Source of the DNA: Methylocapsa palsarum
Lineage (GTDB): Bacteria; Pseudomonadota; Alphaproteobacteria; Rhizobiales; Beijerinckiaceae
Direction of reading: 5' to 3'
DNA: 64,000 nucleotides
Assembly: GCF_900114285.1 (NCBI RefSeq)
Contig: NZ_FOSN01000014.1
Location: forward strand, 1-64,000
The position numbers and the translations under genes are program-made. This document shows positions 63,030-64,000 of the stretch, piece by piece. Position 1 is the first letter of the stretch, and each line of letters opens with the position of its first letter. A model generated the notes under the pieces. It did not search any database. It had not been told where the DNA came from and saw nothing but the letters and a program-made list of their open reading frames with translations.

Positions 63030-63560
63030 CTACGAGATCCGCTTCAGGCCGTCGTCATAGGTGATCTTTTCATAGGCCGTATCGAATTTCGCTGCGCCGT
63101 CGGCGATTGAGTCGAGCTTTTCGGCCGTGCTGAATTTTTTCATCCTTGTCTTGTCGAGGTAGAGAGAGTCGATCAGTTCATTATAGACGCTCGTGCCGTC
63201 GATCGGCAGAACATAATAGCTGACGTCCGCGAAACTGACCTGATAGCGTGACGCCCTGTCGAGATCGCCGACGAAAATGAAATATTTTCCGTCCGGTTTC
63301 ACGTTTGCGCCCAGCGTTTCCACGAGAGCGGGAAGCTGAGTGTAGTTTGCGAGCGAACCGGCCAGGAACGAAAGCGCTGGATCATCCCCTTCGGACGTGG
63401 CGAAGGTCGCCTCCAGCGTGACGGGCGGATCGAGCGCGAGGGCGATTTCTCCGCGAAAGCCGAAGCGTCCCGCATGTTGTGTCGGTGCCTTGAGCGTGGG
63501 CTTCAACAGGCGGCCTTCGGCTTCGAGACGCTGAAAGGCGGTTGTTTCGATGGCGGTCAT
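63030..63560 (-). CDS. Hypothetical protein, no family recognised
   Basis: A 176-residue soluble protein from ATG 63560. It has alternating strand-like stretches (GRFGFRGEIALALDPPVTLEATFATSEGDDPALSF, KYFIFVGDLDRASRYQVSFADVSYYVLPIDG) and no signal peptide or Cys pattern. Composition and third-position bias look coding. It stands alone, 203 bases upstream of the SDR gene on the same strand. I cannot assign a function. Confidence 0.65.
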   Translation of the reverse strand: MTAIETTAFQRLEAEGRLLKPTLKAPTQHAGRFGFRGEIALALDPPVTLEATFATSEGDDPALSFLAGSLANYTQLPALVETLGANVKPDGKYFIFVGDLDRASRYQVSFADVSYYVLPIDGTSVYNELIDSLYLDKTRMKKFSTAEKLDSIADGAAKFDTAYEKITYDDGLKRIS

Positions 63561-63852
63561 ATTGAAGTCTTTCAATTCCGCTCATTCCTGAACCATTCAT
63601 GAATGTCACGGCCGATCGGATCACGCGAGTGGGCTTTGGCGCGATTGTAGAGATGCCGACAAAACAAAATGTCGGTAGAGCCGCGCATGCGGAAAATGTA
63701 GACGTGTTTGGAAGGCCCCGCGAAAACAGGACGCTGGCCCGGATCAGGCTGCGGTCAAATCCGACAATGGCTTAATTAGCCGGAGCAGGACGCAGCGATC
63801 GCGTCCCTCGGAGCATTTATCGTGCCTCGACTCCGATTGCGCGGTTCGAGCC

Positions 63853-64000
63853 TCAATCGCAGTCGGAGCAGACGCCGTTGCCGAAGTCGTCGCACCAGCA
63901 TTCGCAGGTCCCGCCGGCCGCAGGGCAGTCATTCGACGCTTCGCTCTCGCAGCCTATGCTGCGGCAGGAGCCTGCCTTCGCGACAGGGTCGGGCAGACCC
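63853..64000 (-). CDS. 3' end of a cysteine-rich protein (partial)
   Basis: On the minus strand a frame enters from the right edge and stops at TGA 63855-63853. The visible 48 residues carry eight Cys in the last 38: SCRSIGCESEASNDCPAAGG, then TCECWCDDFGNGVCSDCD at the very end. This density suggests a disulfide-bonded exported protein or a metal-binding one. It is seen only in part, so the family is unknown. About 290 bases between it and the hypothetical gene hold no other gene I can support. Confidence 0.5.
   Translation of the reverse strand, partial: GLPDPVAKAGSCRSIGCESEASNDCPAAGGTCECWCDDFGNGVCSDCD

Overview
The window is high-GC alphaproteobacterial DNA. Gene content and order point to the Hyphomicrobiales (for example Beijerinckiaceae- or Bradyrhizobiaceae-like phototrophs), but no rRNA or other marker fixes the genus. 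Its core, about 8.9-52.1 kb, is a nearly complete photosynthesis gene cluster for a type-II reaction-centre anoxygenic phototroph. It encodes bacteriochlorophyll a enzymes (bchIDO, bchP, bchG, bchCXYZ, bchFNBHLM, acsF, hemA), spirilloxanthin-series carotenoid enzymes (crtE, crtB, crtI, crtC, crtD, crtF; no crtA), the RC-LH1 genes pufQBALMC, assembly factors (lhaA, a second BCD-family MFS gene, puhB, puhC, puhE) and regulators (ppsR and a B12-domain aerR/ppaA).

Layout. 1-8.6 kb holds ordinary accessory genes: LysR and a divergent AhpD-like peroxidase, a DUF1348 protein, a secreted xMKGD-repeat protein followed by a cytochrome b / Tat-exported molybdopterin oxidoreductase pair, a GltS-type symporter, a transglutaminase-like protein and a zinc alcohol dehydrogenase. 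A palindromic repeat module lies at 8.59-8.78 kb. 8.9-15.7 kb holds crtB, bchI-bchD, a hydrolase/membrane fusion gene on the opposite strand, bchO and a small membrane protein. 15.8-30.4 kb is a long minus-strand run: crtE-crtF, bchC-X-Y-Z, pufQ-B-A-L-M-C (ending in a terminator), bchG, a BCD-family MFS gene with a frameshift, and bchP. 30.5-32.9 kb is crtD-crtC. 32.9-35.4 kb is aerR-ppsR plus an unlisted 45-codon membrane-peptide gene. 35.7-50.6 kb is the plus-strand superoperon bchF-N-B-H-L-M-lhaA-puhB-puhC-orf-acsF-puhE-hemA. crtI and a methyltransferase follow on the minus strand.

From 53.2 to 58.0 kb there is a truncated AerR-like fragment, a second copy of the repeat module, a small unknown gene, and a red/far-red light module: bacteriophytochrome histidine kinase, NarL-type response regulator and heme oxygenase. 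58.1-62.8 kb holds DUF2177, FAD oxidoreductase, DUF1365, cyclopropane-fatty-acid-synthase-like and SDR genes. This set resembles the singlet-oxygen (sigma-E/ChrR) response genes of Rhodobacter, which would suit a phototroph. The right end has an unknown gene and the tail of a cysteine-rich protein.

Notable points: puhA (reaction-centre H subunit) is missing from its usual place between lhaA and puhB. crtI is separated from crtB by about 42 kb. The bchC and crtE/crtD promoters share one TTGACA-8-TGT-N12-ACA arrangement, a likely PpsR operator. hemA has unusual residues in two near-invariant motifs. Two copies of one repeat module bracket the photosynthesis genes.
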